From Streptacidiphilus sp. P02-A3a (GTDB lineage Bacteria; Actinomycetota; Actinomycetes; Streptomycetales; Streptomycetaceae): a stretch of 64,000 nucleotides of DNA. The stretch spans positions 1,001,922-1,065,921 of the forward strand of contig NZ_CP048289.1 in assembly GCF_014084105.1 (NCBI RefSeq), given 5' to 3'. Within the stretch, counting starts at the first letter, position 1. The number at the start of each line of letters is the position of its first letter. Below are positions 44,640 to 54,230 of the stretch, in pieces. Below the pieces are notes generated by a model, which did no database searches, was not told where the DNA came from, and saw only the letters and a list, made by a program, of their open reading frames with translations. The position numbers were made by a program, and so were the translations under genes.

Positions 44640-46484
44640 GTGCCGTACGAGAACTCTGCCCTGAGCACACCTGCGCCCACACAGCACAAACGGCTGCTGA
44701 CCTGGGTCCAGGAGATCGCAGAGCTCACCCAGCCGGACCGGATCGAGTGGTGCGACGGCTCTGAAGCCGAGTACCAGCGCCTGTGCGAACTCCTCGTCGA
44801 CAAGGGAACCTTCCGCAAGCTCAACCCCGAGAAGCGCCCCAATTCCTACTATGCGGCCTCCGACCCGAGCGACGTCGCCCGAGTCGAGGACCGCACCTTC
44901 ATCTGCTCCGAGCGGGAGCAGGACGCGGGCCCGACCAACAACTGGAAGGCGCCTGCCGAGATGCGGGCGATCTTCACCGGCGCGGACGGCAGGAGCGGAC
45001 TCTTCGCCGGGTCGATGCGCGGTCGGACCATGTATGTCGTGCCCTTCAGCATGGGCCCCGTGGGATCGCCTCTCGCCGCGTGCGGCGTCGAGATCACCGA
45101 CTCCGCGTACGTCGCGGTCTCCATGCGCACCATGACCCGGATGGGTCAGGCCGTGCTGGACCACCTCGGCGAGGACGGCGAGTTCGTCAAGGCCGTGCAC
45201 ACCCTCGGCGCGCCGCTGGCCGAGGGCGAGGCCGACGTGCCGTGGCCCTGCAACACCACCAAGTACATCTCGCACTACCCGGAGACCCGCGAGATCTGGT
45301 CGTACGGCTCCGGCTACGGCGGCAACGCGCTGCTGGGCAAGAAGTGCTATGCCCTGCGCATCGCCTCGACCATGGCCCGGGACGAGGGCTGGCTGGCCGA
45401 GCACATGCTCATCCTCAAGCTCACCCCGCCCGCCGGTGAGGGCGCTGAGCCGGTGTACGTCACCGCGGCCTTCCCCAGCGCCTGCGGCAAGACCAACCTG
45501 GCGATGCTCCAGCCCACCATCCCGGGCTGGAAGGTCGAGACCATCGGCGACGACATCGCCTGGATGCGCTTCGGCGCGGACGGCCGTCTCTACGCCATCA
45601 ACCCGGAGTTCGGCTTCTTCGGGGTCGCCCCCGGCACCGGCGCCGACACCAACGCCAACGCCATCGACGCCATGTGGGGCAACACGGTCTTCACCAACGT
45701 CGCCCTCACCGACGACGGCGATGTCTGGTGGGAGGGCCTGACCGCGGAGCCCCCGGCCCACCTCACCGACTGGCGCGGCAACGACTGGACGCCCGCGTCG
45801 GCCACCCCGGCGGCGCACCCCAACGCCCGGTTCACCGTCCCCGCCTCGCAGTGCCCGATCATCGCCCCGGAGTGGGAGGACCCGGCCGGGGTGCCGATCT
45901 CGGCGATCCTCTTCGGCGGACGCCGCGCCAGCGCGGTCCCGCTGGTCACCGAGTCCTTCGACTGGCAGCACGGCGTCTTCCTCGGCGCCAACGTCGCCAG
46001 CGAGAAGACGGCCGCCGCCGAGGGGACCGTCGGTGAGCTGCGCCGCGACCCCTTCGCCATGCTGCCGTTCTGCGGCTACAACATGGGCGACTACTTCAGC
46101 CACTGGGTGAAGCTCGGGCGGGAGGCGGACGCCGCCAAGCTCCCGAAGATCTACTACGTCAACTGGTTCCGCAAGAACGCCGACGGCAAGTTCGTCTGGC
46201 CGGGCTTCGGTGAGAACAGCCGGGTGCTCAAGTGGATCGTCGAGCGTTTGCAGGGCCGGGCCGAGGGCGTCGACAGCCCCATCGGCGTGCTGCCGACCCG
46301 CGAGGCGCTGGACCTGGACGGGCTGGAGATCAGCGCCGACGACCTGGAGCTGCTGCTCAGCGTGGATCCGGAGATCTGGCGGCAGGAGGCCGCGCTGATC
46401 CCCGCCCACCTGGAGCTCTTCGGCGAGCACACGCCGAAGGAGCTGTGGGACGAGTACCGCGGACTGGTCGACCGTCTCGGCTGA
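44640..46484 (+). CDS. pckG: Phosphoenolpyruvate carboxykinase (GTP)
   Basis: Converts oxaloacetate and GTP to PEP and CO2, the entry step of gluconeogenesis. At 614 residues it is the GTP-type. The active-site P-loop is '[13 protein letters not shown]' (Cys282, Lys284, Thr285). '[20 protein letters not shown]', '[13 protein letters not shown]' and '[17 protein letters not shown]' are all typical. The start is GTG at 44640 ('[11 protein letters not shown]'). Monocistronic, with a long leader. Confidence 0.96.
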   Translation: MPYENSALSTPAPTQHKRLLTWVQEIAELTQPDRIEWCDGSEAEYQRLCELLVDKGTFRKLNPEKRPNSYYAASDPSDVARVEDRTFICSEREQDAGPTNNWKAPAEMRAIFTGADGRSGLFAGSMRGRTMYVVPFSMGPVGSPLAACGVEITDSAYVAVSMRTMTRMGQAVLDHLGEDGEFVKAVHTLGAPLAEGEADVPWPCNTTKYISHYPETREIWSYGSGYGGNALLGKKCYALRIASTMARDEGWLAEHMLILKLTPPAGEGAEPVYVTAAFPSACGKTNLAMLQPTIPGWKVETIGDDIAWMRFGADGRLYAINPEFGFFGVAPGTGADTNANAIDAMWGNTVFTNVALTDDGDVWWEGLTAEPPAHLTDWRGNDWTPASATPAAHPNARFTVPASQCPIIAPEWEDPAGVPISAILFGGRRASAVPLVTESFDWQHGVFLGANVASEKTAAAEGTVGELRRDPFAMLPFCGYNMGDYFSHWVKLGREADAAKLPKIYYVNWFRKNADGKFVWPGFGENSRVLKWIVERLQGRAEGVDSPIGVLPTREALDLDGLEISADDLELLLSVDPEIWRQEAALIPAHLELFGEHTPKELWDEYRGLVDRLG

Positions 46485-46517
46485 TTCCGGACGACGGCGC
46501 CCGGTGTTAGCCGTGGT

Positions 46518-46547
46518 GGGCAGGGCAGGGCAGGGCAGGGCAGGGCA
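46518..46547. repeat. (GGGCA)6 pentanucleotide tandem repeat
   Basis: Six exact GGGCA units just after pckG and before the stop of the convergent hypothetical gene. A likely slippage site of variable length. Confidence 0.9.
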
Positions 46548-46562
46548 GCTGCGGCGGAGACG

Positions 46563-47015
46563 CTACAGCGCTGAGCGGGCCGCCGCGTGGGCATCCATGC
46601 GGCGGCAGGCCAGCATCGCGGTGACCGTGTCCTGCTGGGCCGCCGCGACCACCAGCAGCCGTCCGGCCAGGGCGTGCGCGTGCTCGTGCGCCATGGCCAG
46701 GCGGCTGCCACCGGGCCTGCCGATCACCCCGCCCGTGGTCTGCGCCGGTACTGCCCCGGCCGGGGCCAGGGCGGCCAGGCGGGCGTGGAGTCCCGCCAGG
46801 GCCGCGTCGAGTTCGGCGCGCTGCTCGGGGCTCTCGGCGGCCTGGCGCACCGCCTCGGTCGCCGAGACCAGTGCGGCCAGGTGCCCGGTGAGCGGAGACG
46901 CGTGCGGGACCGCTCCGGCGCCGGGGGTCGAGGCGGGGCCGTGGGCGTTGCTGTTGTGGGCACGGGCGGACGCGCGTCGCTGCGCGTGGACCGCGACCTT
47001 GGGTTGTTCGTACAT
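46563..47015 (-). CDS. Conserved hypothetical, Ala-rich helical protein
   Basis: A 150-residue protein with a basic N-terminus ('YEQPKVAVHAQRRASARAH') and then Ala/Leu-rich helices ('GHLAALVSATEAVRQAAESP', 'MAHEHAHALAGRLLVVAAAQ'). No signal peptide, membrane helix or catalytic motif. It may be a helical bundle. Codon bias supports coding. No function can be given. Confidence 0.6.
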   Translation of the reverse strand: MYEQPKVAVHAQRRASARAHNSNAHGPASTPGAGAVPHASPLTGHLAALVSATEAVRQAAESPEQRAELDAALAGLHARLAALAPAGAVPAQTTGGVIGRPGGSRLAMAHEHAHALAGRLLVVAAAQQDTVTAMLACRRMDAHAAARSAL

Positions 47016-47166
47016 CTCGCCCCCTGCGGGCTGGAGTACCGGGAGCTACGAGGGAGACCCGGGCATGTCTGTGAAGCCATCTTAACTTGGACTCAGTCCA
47101 AACTGCGTGGCGTTCCACATGGTGACCAGGGGGGCGAGCTGTGCTGCCGCCGGTGTCGGCCGACCA

Positions 47167-48381
47167 TCACACCTGCGCGTAGGTCTCCAGGAAGCTGCCG
47201 ATCCGGGTGACCGCGTCCGTCAGGTCCTCCACCCGGGGCAGGGTGACCAGGCGGAAGTGGTCCGGGTCGGGCCAGTTGAACCCGGTGCCCTGGACCACGT
47301 AGATGTGCTCCCGCTTGAGCAGGTCGAGCACCAGCTGGGCGTCGTCCTTGATCGGGTAGACCTTGGGGTCGAGCCTCGGGAAGGCGTACAGCGCGCCGCG
47401 CGGTTTGACGCAGGAGACCCCGGGGATCTCGTTCAGCAGCTTCCAGGCCGCGTCCCGCTGTTCCAGCAGCCGCCCGCCCGGGAGGATCAGGTCCTTGATC
47501 GACTGGCGACCGCCGAGCGCCGCCGCGATGGCGTGCTGGGCGGGCATGTTGGCGCACAGCCGCATGCTGGCCAGGATGTTCAGGCCCTCCAGGTAGCTGC
47601 GGGCATGCTCCTTGGGACCGGAGACGACCAGCCAGCCGGAGCGGAAACCGGCGACCCGGTACGCCTTGGACAGCCCGTTGAAGGTCAGGCAGAGCAGGTC
47701 GGGAGCGAACAGCGCGGTGGAGGTGTGGGTCGCGTCGTCGTAGAGGATCTTGTCGTAGATCTCGTCCGAGTAGATGATCAGGTTGTGCCGCCGGGCGATC
47801 TCGGCGATCCCCCGCAGCAGCTCGTCCGAGTAGACCGCACCGGTGGGGTTGTTCGGGTTGATCACCACGATGCCGCGGGTGCGGTCGCTGACCTTCGCCT
47901 CGATGTCGGCCAGATCCGGGAACCAGTCGGCTTCCTCGTCGCAGCGGTAGTGCACGGCGGTGCCGCCGGCCAGGCTCACCGACGCGGTCCACAGCGGGTA
48001 GTCCGGGGCCGGTACCAGGATCTCGTCGCCGTCGTCCAGCAGCGCCTGCATCGACATCTGGATCAGCTCGGACACGCCGTTGCCGATGAAGACGTCGTCG
48101 ACGGTCAGCTCGCTCAGCCCGCGCTCCTCGTAGTGCATCACCACCGCGCGGCGCGCGGCGAGGAGGCCCTTGGACTCGCCGTAGCCGTGGGCGTTGGCGA
48201 GGTTGCGCAGAATGTCCTGCAGGATCTCCGGCGGTGCCTCGAAGCCGAAGGGCGCCGGGTTCCCGGTGTTCAGCTTCAGGATCCGGTGGCCCATCTCCTC
48301 CAGCCGCATGGCCTCGTCGAGGATCGGGCCACGGATGTCGTAGCAGACGTTGGCGAGCTTGCTGGACTGGATGACCTGCAT
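47167..48381 (-). CDS. PLP aminotransferase, alanine/aspartate type (AlaA-like)
   Basis: A 404-residue class I aminotransferase. The PLP lysine is in 'FNGLSKAYRVAGFRSGW' (Lys239). 'VVINPNNPTGAVYSDELL' and 'IIYSDEIYDKILYD' carry the PLP-binding Asn and Asp. The N-terminus 'SSKLANVCYDIRGPILDEAM' is characteristic of AlaA, the glutamate-pyruvate aminotransferase of E. coli and actinobacteria. Aspartate specificity is possible. ATG at 48381; the membrane protein gene ends 11 bp upstream on the same strand, so they may be cotranscribed. Confidence 0.9.
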   Translation of the reverse strand: MQVIQSSKLANVCYDIRGPILDEAMRLEEMGHRILKLNTGNPAPFGFEAPPEILQDILRNLANAHGYGESKGLLAARRAVVMHYEERGLSELTVDDVFIGNGVSELIQMSMQALLDDGDEILVPAPDYPLWTASVSLAGGTAVHYRCDEEADWFPDLADIEAKVSDRTRGIVVINPNNPTGAVYSDELLRGIAEIARRHNLIIYSDEIYDKILYDDATHTSTALFAPDLLCLTFNGLSKAYRVAGFRSGWLVVSGPKEHARSYLEGLNILASMRLCANMPAQHAIAAALGGRQSIKDLILPGGRLLEQRDAAWKLLNEIPGVSCVKPRGALYAFPRLDPKVYPIKDDAQLVLDLLKREHIYVVQGTGFNWPDPDHFRLVTLPRVEDLTDAVTRIGSFLETYAQV

Positions 48382-48392
48382 GCCCAGGTACT

Positions 48393-49595
48393 TTACGGGG
48401 TCGTTATCCGTGACGCCTCGTGTTTTTCGCCACGTGCGTCCCGAAGCGCCCGCAGATCGCCCAGACTGCGGACCGCGCGGAGGTCGCCGGGGCGGATCCG
48501 GCGCAGCAGGCGCGCTTCGCGCAGCGCGCGCGCCCAGACCCGCTTGGACCGGCGCAGCGAACGGTCCCAGACCAGCCAGGACCAGTCCGCCAGCCGGACC
48601 CCGAGGGCGTAGAGCCGCTTCAGGGCGAGGGTGCCGAGGCGTCGGCACTCGCGCAGCAGGCGGACGGTCGGGGGCCCGACCCGGCCCAGCAGCACCCGCC
48701 CGGCCTCCAGACCGCGAGCAACCGGGGAACCGGCCGCCGCTCCGCCATCCGAGGGACCGGCCGCCGAAACGGACGCGGCGGCGGGACCGGCGGCGGGCGT
48801 GGACGCGGTGGTGGTGGACGTCGCGGCGTCGGCGGCGGGCGTGGCGGCGGTGAGCGGGGAGGCGCCCAGCGCCTGCGCCGCCTGCGCTGCGGAAGCTGCT
48901 GCCGCCGCCTCGGCGGCTGCTTGCTGGGCGGCTCTGCGGGTGGCTGCTGCCGCGTGCCCGGCCGCGACCCGGGCCGCGATCCAGGTCGCCGCCGAGGCCC
49001 GGCCGCGGGCCACCAGCGGTCGGCCGACCGCCGCCCACTGCCGCCCGAGCGCGCGGCGGACCGGGTCGCTGCCCACTGCCAGCACCGCCGCCGCGCCGGG
49101 CAGCCAGCCCAGCGCCAGTGCCCAGGCCACGCCGAAGACCGCGCCGCTCACCGGGTAGCCGAAGTAGGCCAGCGGGCCGCCCGCGATCAGCCGGGCCACC
49201 ACCAGTCCCTGGAAGAACCCGGCCGCCGCCCCGGCCGCCACCAGCGAGCCCCAGCCTGTGAGCAGCCGGTGAATTCGGCTTGAATTGGGGTAGGTCCGCA
49301 CGTGCCTGCTGAGTACCGCGACCACGATGATCACCATCACCAGGGCGGCGAAGTCCTCGCAGACCACGGTCGACCCGCTCTGCTGGCCGAGCGGCGAGAA
49401 GCGCAGCGCCGGGAGCGTCGTCGGTGCGCCCAGGGCCGCGGGTATCAGCAGTTCCCCGAAGCCGCTGGTGACGTGCAGTGATATGGAATCCATGCCCATC
49501 AGCAGCACGATCAGCAACGTCGCCGCACCACCGGCGTAGGGCACAGCGCGTCGGGCGAGGGCGTCGCGGAGGCGGGGTGAAAGCTGCTCGATCAT
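48393..49595 (-). CDS. Polytopic membrane protein (streptophobe-like)
   Basis: A 400-residue protein. The first half has about five membrane helices ('YAGGAATLLIVLLMGMDSIS', 'EDFAALVMVIIVVAVLSRHV', 'LVAAGAAAGFFQGLVVARLI'). An Ala-rich linker ('AAAEAAAAASAAQAAQALG') follows, then an Arg-rich cytoplasmic end ('RSLRRSKRVWARALREARLL'). The pattern resembles the streptomycete 'streptophobe' membrane proteins; this match is tentative. Role unknown. Start ATG at 49595, or GTG at 49601. Confidence 0.6.
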   Translation of the reverse strand: MIEQLSPRLRDALARRAVPYAGGAATLLIVLLMGMDSISLHVTSGFGELLIPAALGAPTTLPALRFSPLGQQSGSTVVCEDFAALVMVIIVVAVLSRHVRTYPNSSRIHRLLTGWGSLVAAGAAAGFFQGLVVARLIAGGPLAYFGYPVSGAVFGVAWALALGWLPGAAAVLAVGSDPVRRALGRQWAAVGRPLVARGRASAATWIAARVAAGHAAAATRRAAQQAAAEAAAAASAAQAAQALGASPLTAATPAADAATSTTTASTPAAGPAAASVSAAGPSDGGAAAGSPVARGLEAGRVLLGRVGPPTVRLLRECRRLGTLALKRLYALGVRLADWSWLVWDRSLRRSKRVWARALREARLLRRIRPGDLRAVRSLGDLRALRDARGEKHEASRITTP

Positions 49596-49770
49596 GGCCA
49601 CACGCGGACTCTAATGGGGGAAGGCGCGGTCTGGACAGCGACTCATCGTTTTGTCGGCTGATTCTGACGCTGGTACAGAATCCGGACATAGGCTGGGTGG
49701 GGAGAGGCCCCCGCGACGATCTAGTATCAGCCAGATCAGCGAGGGCGTACGGTGTTAGGGCGGGGTGGGC

Positions 49771-51201
49771 ATGGCGGGACGGCTGCGGCGTTGGCTGGTC
49801 GGGCTGGTAGTGATCGCCTGTGCGGCAGGACTGCTGGCGGCCGTCGGGCCGACGCCCTCGGGCCGGGGTCCCTGGCAGGAACGATTCATCACCGACTCCC
49901 AGGGTCGGGCGATCTTCCTCTACGGACTCAACACCTCGGCGGACGCGGCCAGCACCGCCGACGGAATGCCGTGGATCAAGAAGTCCGACGTCAGCGCCGA
50001 ATACAACCTGCTGGGCACGGACTTCGTGCGCTATCTGATCTCCTGGCAGCAGATCGAGCCGGAGCCGGGCCAGTTCAACCAGACGTACCTGGCCCAGGTC
50101 GCGCAGCGGGTCTCCTGGTACCAGCAGCAGGGCTACCACGTGCTGCTCGACATGGAGCAGAACCTCTACGGCCCGGCGCTCGGCGGCAGCGGCGCCCCGC
50201 CCTGGGCCACCGACAGCGGCGGGCTCGCGGTCTCCCCGCAGACGCCGCCGGAGCTGACCTACGATCAGCCCGGCGTGGTGCACGCCTTCGACGAGTTCTG
50301 GGGCACCCGGACCGACCACCCCGAGTACCAGCAGCAGTACCTCGCCGCCTGGACCACCGTCGCCAGGTACTTCGCCAAGAACACCGCCGTCATCGGCTAC
50401 GACCTGATGAGCCAGCCCTGGGGCGGCTCGTTGCAGGGTCCGGCGTTCGAGGCGGGCCCGCTGGCGCGGTTCTACCAGAAGGCGATCAACGCGATCCGTA
50501 CCGTCGACAGCGCGCACTGGCTGTTCGTCGAGCCGGAGGCGGTGCCCACCGACTGGGGGCTGCCCAGCGCGCTGCCGGAGCTCAGCGACCCGCGCCCGGG
50601 CCAGCCGGAGATCGGCTACGCGCCGCAGCTGTACCCGCAGCCGATGGACGACGACGGCAGCTACACCGGCTCCGCCTCCTTCCTGACCGACCGGGAGCTG
50701 GCCTCCTGGGAGGTCCAGGTGGAGCGCACGGCCCAGCGGCTGGACGCGCCGGTGCTGCTCGGATCCTGGACCGCCAACGACCCCGACCCCTACGCCCACC
50801 TCTACATCGACAAGGTGCAGCAGCTGCTGGACCAGATGATGATCGGCGAGGCGTACTGGTCCAGTGACCCGGGTACCGGGTCGATCTGGACGGCCAAGGG
50901 CAAGCCGACCGACCTGAGCACGGTCATCGGTACCGCCTACCCGCGCGCCATCGCCGGCCAGCCGGTGACCTTCAGCTACGACAAGCCCACGCTGGACCTG
51001 AACGTCCAGTGGACGGACAAGCCGGGCGTCACCGGCAGCACCGACCTCTACCTGCCGCCGACCGACTTCCCCAACGGCGGCCAGATCACCCTCAACGGCC
51101 ACTACACCAGCAAGTGGAACGCGACCACGCACATCCTGTCGATCACGGTGGCGCCGCTGCCCGGCGGCGGGGTGCACGATCTGGACGTGGTCCCGGCGTA
51201 G
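49771..51201 (+). CDS. Secreted GH5-like protein lacking both catalytic glutamates
   Basis: A 476-residue exported protein (signal helix 'WLVGLVVIACAAGLLAAVG') with the build of family GH5 endoglycoceramidase-type hydrolases: 'FLYGLNTSADAAS', 'LISWQQIEPEPGQFNQTYLA', 'GYHVLLDMEQNLYGP' and a C-terminal beta domain. The acid/base motif, normally NEP, reads 'GYDLMSQPWGG' (Gln at residue 215). The nucleophile motif, normally GEF/GEW, reads 'VLLGSWTAND' (Ser at residue 332). It is probably inactive as a glycosidase and may bind sugars or lipids. ATG at 49771, or GTG at 49765. Its end overlaps the convergent aminoacylase gene by 59 bp. Confidence 0.75.
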   Translation: MAGRLRRWLVGLVVIACAAGLLAAVGPTPSGRGPWQERFITDSQGRAIFLYGLNTSADAASTADGMPWIKKSDVSAEYNLLGTDFVRYLISWQQIEPEPGQFNQTYLAQVAQRVSWYQQQGYHVLLDMEQNLYGPALGGSGAPPWATDSGGLAVSPQTPPELTYDQPGVVHAFDEFWGTRTDHPEYQQQYLAAWTTVARYFAKNTAVIGYDLMSQPWGGSLQGPAFEAGPLARFYQKAINAIRTVDSAHWLFVEPEAVPTDWGLPSALPELSDPRPGQPEIGYAPQLYPQPMDDDGSYTGSASFLTDRELASWEVQVERTAQRLDAPVLLGSWTANDPDPYAHLYIDKVQQLLDQMMIGEAYWSSDPGTGSIWTAKGKPTDLSTVIGTAYPRAIAGQPVTFSYDKPTLDLNVQWTDKPGVTGSTDLYLPPTDFPNGGQITLNGHYTSKWNATTHILSITVAPLPGGGVHDLDVVPA

Positions 51202-52813
51202 TGCGGCGCACCGCGCGCCCCGGGGTCGCCTCGGTGCGCCGGTGGTCGTCGATCACCGGCACGCCGTCGACCAGCACGTACGGGATTCCGCTGGGCGTGC
51301 TGCGGGGCCGCTCGTAGCTGGACCCGGCGGCGACCGCGCCCGGGTCGAACAGCACCAGGTCGGCCCGGTAACCGGTGCGGACCAGGCCCCGGTCGGCCAG
51401 CCGCAGTCGCCGGGCGGGCCGGGCGCTCAGGTGCTCGACGCACTCGGCCAGCCCGAGCACCCCCTGCTCGCGCACGTAGTGCCCGAGGTAGCGCGGGAAG
51501 GTCCCGTACGCGCGCGGGTGCGGCCGGTCGCCGGTGAGCAGGCCGTCGCTGCCGCCGGTGTGCGCCCGATGGCGCATGATCGCCCGGACGTTCTCCTCGT
51601 GCCCGACGTGCTGCAGGATGGTCGTGCCCAGCGCGTCCCGGCGCAGCAGCCCGACGAAGGCGTCGAAACCGGACTCCCGCTCGCGCTCCGCCAGTTGCGC
51701 CACGGTCAGGCCGACGGCCGACCGCAGCTCGGCCGAGCGGACGCCGCTGACCTGCACCGTCGTCCAGTCGGCGACCACGCCGTGGCAGCCGTCGGAGCCG
51801 TGGACCTCCATCGCGTCCTGGATCGCCGCGCGGGCCGCCGGGTCGGCCAGCCGCCGCAGCGTCTGCTCCGGGCCGCCGGCGGTGGCCCAGCCGGGCAGCA
51901 GCGCGGCCAGCGTGGTCGAGCCCGGCAGGTAGGGGTAGCTGTCCAGGGTCAGGTCCACGTCCGCCGCCGCGTCCAGCAGCGCCAGCAGTTCCCCGGCCCG
52001 GCCCCGGTTGACCTCGAAGTTCATGGTGGCGTGGGCCAGGTGCAGGGCGCAGCCGGAGCGCCGGGCGATGTCGATGGTCTCCGCGTAGGCGGCCAGCGCG
52101 CCCGCGCCGTACGAGCGGTGGTGCGGGCAGAAGTAGCCGTCGAACGCGGCCACCGTGCGGCACAGCTCGACCAGTTCGTCGGTGCCCGCGTACATGCCGG
52201 GGGAGTAGGTGAGCCCGGCGGACAGCCCGACCGCGCCCTCGGCCAGCCCCTGGGCCAGCAGCTCGCGCATCCGCAGCAGCTCGGCGGCGGTGGCCGGGCG
52301 GTCCTCCCAGCCCAGCACCAGCGCCCGCAGCGTGCCGTGCGGGACCAGGTAGGCGGCGTTCACGGCCAGGCCCTGCCCGCCGGGGCCCGCGTCCAGCCGG
52401 TCCAGGTACTCGCCGACGCTCCGCCAGGACCAGTCCAGGCCCTCGGGCTCGCCGTTCCAGCCCGCGAGCTGGTCGCGCAGCCCGGCCAGGGTGCGGTCGT
52501 CGACCGGGGCGTAGGAGAGCCCGTCCTGGCCGAGGACCTCCAGGGTGACGCCCTGGGCGGCCTTGGCCTGGTGCCCGGGGTCGGTGAGCAGGGCCAGGTC
52601 GGAGTGCGCGTGCATGTCGATGAAGCCGGGCGCGAGGGCCAGGCCGTCGGCGTCGACGACCCGCCCGGCGGCGGGTACGGCGCCCGGGCGCGGCCCCGGA
52701 TCGCCCTCGCGGTGGAGGGCGGTGATCCGCCCGTCCCGGACCACCGCGTCCGCCCGGTACGGCTCGCCGCCGGTGCCGTCCACCACCAGCGCGCCGCGCA
52801 GCACCAGCTCCAT
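51143..52813 (-). CDS. N-acyl-D-amino-acid deacylase (D-aminoacylase)
   Basis: A 556-residue amidohydrolase that removes acyl groups from N-acyl-D-amino acids. Metal motif 'APGFIDMHAHSDLALL' is near residue 65. 'LGQDGLSYAPVDDRTLAGLR', 'GLTYSPGMYAGTDELVEL' and 'HVGHEENVRAIMRHRAHTGG' are typical of the D-aminoacylase branch. The C-terminal 'GYRADLVLFDPGAV' closes the family domain. The last ~20 residues are a basic tail. ATG at 52813 overlaps the upstream deaminase stop (TGATG). Confidence 0.9.
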   Translation of the reverse strand: MELVLRGALVVDGTGGEPYRADAVVRDGRITALHREGDPGPRPGAVPAAGRVVDADGLALAPGFIDMHAHSDLALLTDPGHQAKAAQGVTLEVLGQDGLSYAPVDDRTLAGLRDQLAGWNGEPEGLDWSWRSVGEYLDRLDAGPGGQGLAVNAAYLVPHGTLRALVLGWEDRPATAAELLRMRELLAQGLAEGAVGLSAGLTYSPGMYAGTDELVELCRTVAAFDGYFCPHHRSYGAGALAAYAETIDIARRSGCALHLAHATMNFEVNRGRAGELLALLDAAADVDLTLDSYPYLPGSTTLAALLPGWATAGGPEQTLRRLADPAARAAIQDAMEVHGSDGCHGVVADWTTVQVSGVRSAELRSAVGLTVAQLAERERESGFDAFVGLLRRDALGTTILQHVGHEENVRAIMRHRAHTGGSDGLLTGDRPHPRAYGTFPRYLGHYVREQGVLGLAECVEHLSARPARRLRLADRGLVRTGYRADLVLFDPGAVAAGSSYERPRSTPSGIPYVLVDGVPVIDDHRRTEATPGRAVRRTTPGPRPDRAPRRRAAAPP

Positions 52814-54096
52814 CAGAAGAAGGTGCGGATGTAGTCGGTGACCGTCCCGTCGGCCTGGACTTCCGGGATCAGCTGCCACTTCTCGAAGGCGGTGCAGGGG
52901 TGCGACAGCTGGAGCGCCACCCAGTCGCCCACCTGCGGCTCGGCCCCGGGCTCGACGGTGACGAAGGCGTGCTGGTCGGCCAGCGCCCGGACGCTGAGCC
53001 CGGTGGCCGCGCGGACGCCGCCGTCCTCGCCGGAGCGCACCAGCGACGGGATCGGCAGTCCGAGGTCGTAGGGGACGTCCCGCTTCCCGGCGTTGAGCAG
53101 GGCCAGGCCCGGCTCCGGGCAGGAGACCACCTGCGCCCACAGCCGCAGCGCCGGGCGCAGCCGCTGCTCGGCCTCGGCCGAGCGCAGCGGGGTGATCTCC
53201 GCGTAGTGCAGGTCGTCGTGGGTGACGTAGGCGCCGCTGCGCAGCAGCCGCAGCGTCGGACGGCTGAGGTCCAGGGCCTCGGCCGTCAGCGCGTCGGCGA
53301 CCAGGTCGAAGTGCTCGCTGCCGCCCGCGCTGACCACGATCTGCTCGGTGTCGGCGAACAGCCCGGCCGCGTCCACCGCGTGCGCCAGCCCGACCAGCCG
53401 CGCCAGCCAGTCGGAGACCTCGCGGCGGCTGCCGTCGGAGTTGCTGATGGTGCCCTCGTACCCGGCGACGCCGACCAGCCGCAGCCGCTCGGCGGCGACC
53501 ACCGCCGCGGCCAGCGCGAGCGCCTGCTCGGCGTCGCGGACGCCGGTGCGGGCGCCGACCTCGCCCAGCTCGACCACCACGTCCACCTGCCGCCGGGCGT
53601 TCGCCCGGGTCAGTGCGCGCTCCATCAGCTCGACGCCGCGCAGCGAGTCCACGTAGCAGACGAACGCGAAGTCGGGGTCGGCGTCGAGCTCGGCGGCCAG
53701 CCAGGCCAGCGCGGCGGCGTCGACCAGCTCGTTGGCCAGGAAGATCCGGGGCACCCCGAAGGCCCGGTACATCCGCAGGTGCGAGGGCATGGCGGCGGTG
53801 ATGCCCCAGGCGCCGAGGTCGAGTTGCCGCTGGTAGAGCTGCGGGGCGAGCGGGGTCTTGCCGTGCGGGGCGAAGGCCAGGCCGTGCGCGTCGGTCCAGC
53901 GCGCCAGCAGTTCCAGGTTGTGCCGCAGCGCGTCCGAGTCCAGAGTCAGTACCGGGGTGATGAAGCCGTCGGTGAACAGGTTCGCCCGGGCCGCGGCGAG
54001 CTCGGCGACGGTGGATCCCTCGGCGCGGGGCGGCAGCCCCTTGAAGCGCCAGTCGACGCGGGTGCTGCCGAGCTGCTGGAGGGCGGCGGTGTCCAT
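52813..54096 (-). CDS. PLP-dependent D-amino-acid deaminase (DSD1/alanine-racemase fold)
   Basis: A 427-residue fold-type III PLP enzyme. The PLP lysine is in 'LAFAPHGKTPLAPQLYQ' (Lys80). 'LVGVAGYEGTISNSDGSRRE' and 'VVSAGGSEHFDLVADAL' match D-threonine aldolase/D-serine dehydratase-like proteins annotated as amino acid deaminase. The C-terminal 'LQLSHPCTAFEKWQLIPEV' carries the zinc-site His and Cys (His, Cys). It probably yields a 2-oxo acid through an enamine/imine. Coupled to the D-aminoacylase, and divergent from ridA. ATG at 54096; an upstream ATG at 54146 is less likely. Confidence 0.85.
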   Translation of the reverse strand: MDTAALQQLGSTRVDWRFKGLPPRAEGSTVAELAAARANLFTDGFITPVLTLDSDALRHNLELLARWTDAHGLAFAPHGKTPLAPQLYQRQLDLGAWGITAAMPSHLRMYRAFGVPRIFLANELVDAAALAWLAAELDADPDFAFVCYVDSLRGVELMERALTRANARRQVDVVVELGEVGARTGVRDAEQALALAAAVVAAERLRLVGVAGYEGTISNSDGSRREVSDWLARLVGLAHAVDAAGLFADTEQIVVSAGGSEHFDLVADALTAEALDLSRPTLRLLRSGAYVTHDDLHYAEITPLRSAEAEQRLRPALRLWAQVVSCPEPGLALLNAGKRDVPYDLGLPIPSLVRSGEDGGVRAATGLSVRALADQHAFVTVEPGAEPQVGDWVALQLSHPCTAFEKWQLIPEVQADGTVTDYIRTFF

Positions 54097-54146
54097 GACG
54101 CTCCCGGGGGTGAGGAGGTGCGGGCTGGCGGCCGTGTGCAGCATGA

Positions 54147-54161
54147 TTGCGTACTGCGCAA
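54147..54161. promoter_or_regulatory. Palindrome between deaminase and ridA genes
   Basis: TTGCG (54147-54151), TACTG, CGCAA (54157-54161): a palindrome in the 134-bp divergent gap, followed by another GATTGC at 54166-54171. IclR-type regulators often use TTGCG...CGCAA sites, so this may be the cluster operator. No regulator gene is adjacent. Confidence 0.45.
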
Positions 54162-54230
54162 CGGTGATTGCATATCCTGCCGCACGGTAGTTCGTCCGGA
54201 CAACCGTTCCCGACCTTGAGGAGTCGACCC

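Noticed and set aside
46518-46547. GGGCA repeats as a CRISPR-like or regulatory array
   Set aside because: Units are 5 bp with no spacers; simple tandem repeat.
48400-51177. Very long minus-strand open frame merging with the aminotransferase
   Set aside because: It covers the membrane protein in another frame and is antisense to the GH5-like gene; only the part from 48381 down is real.
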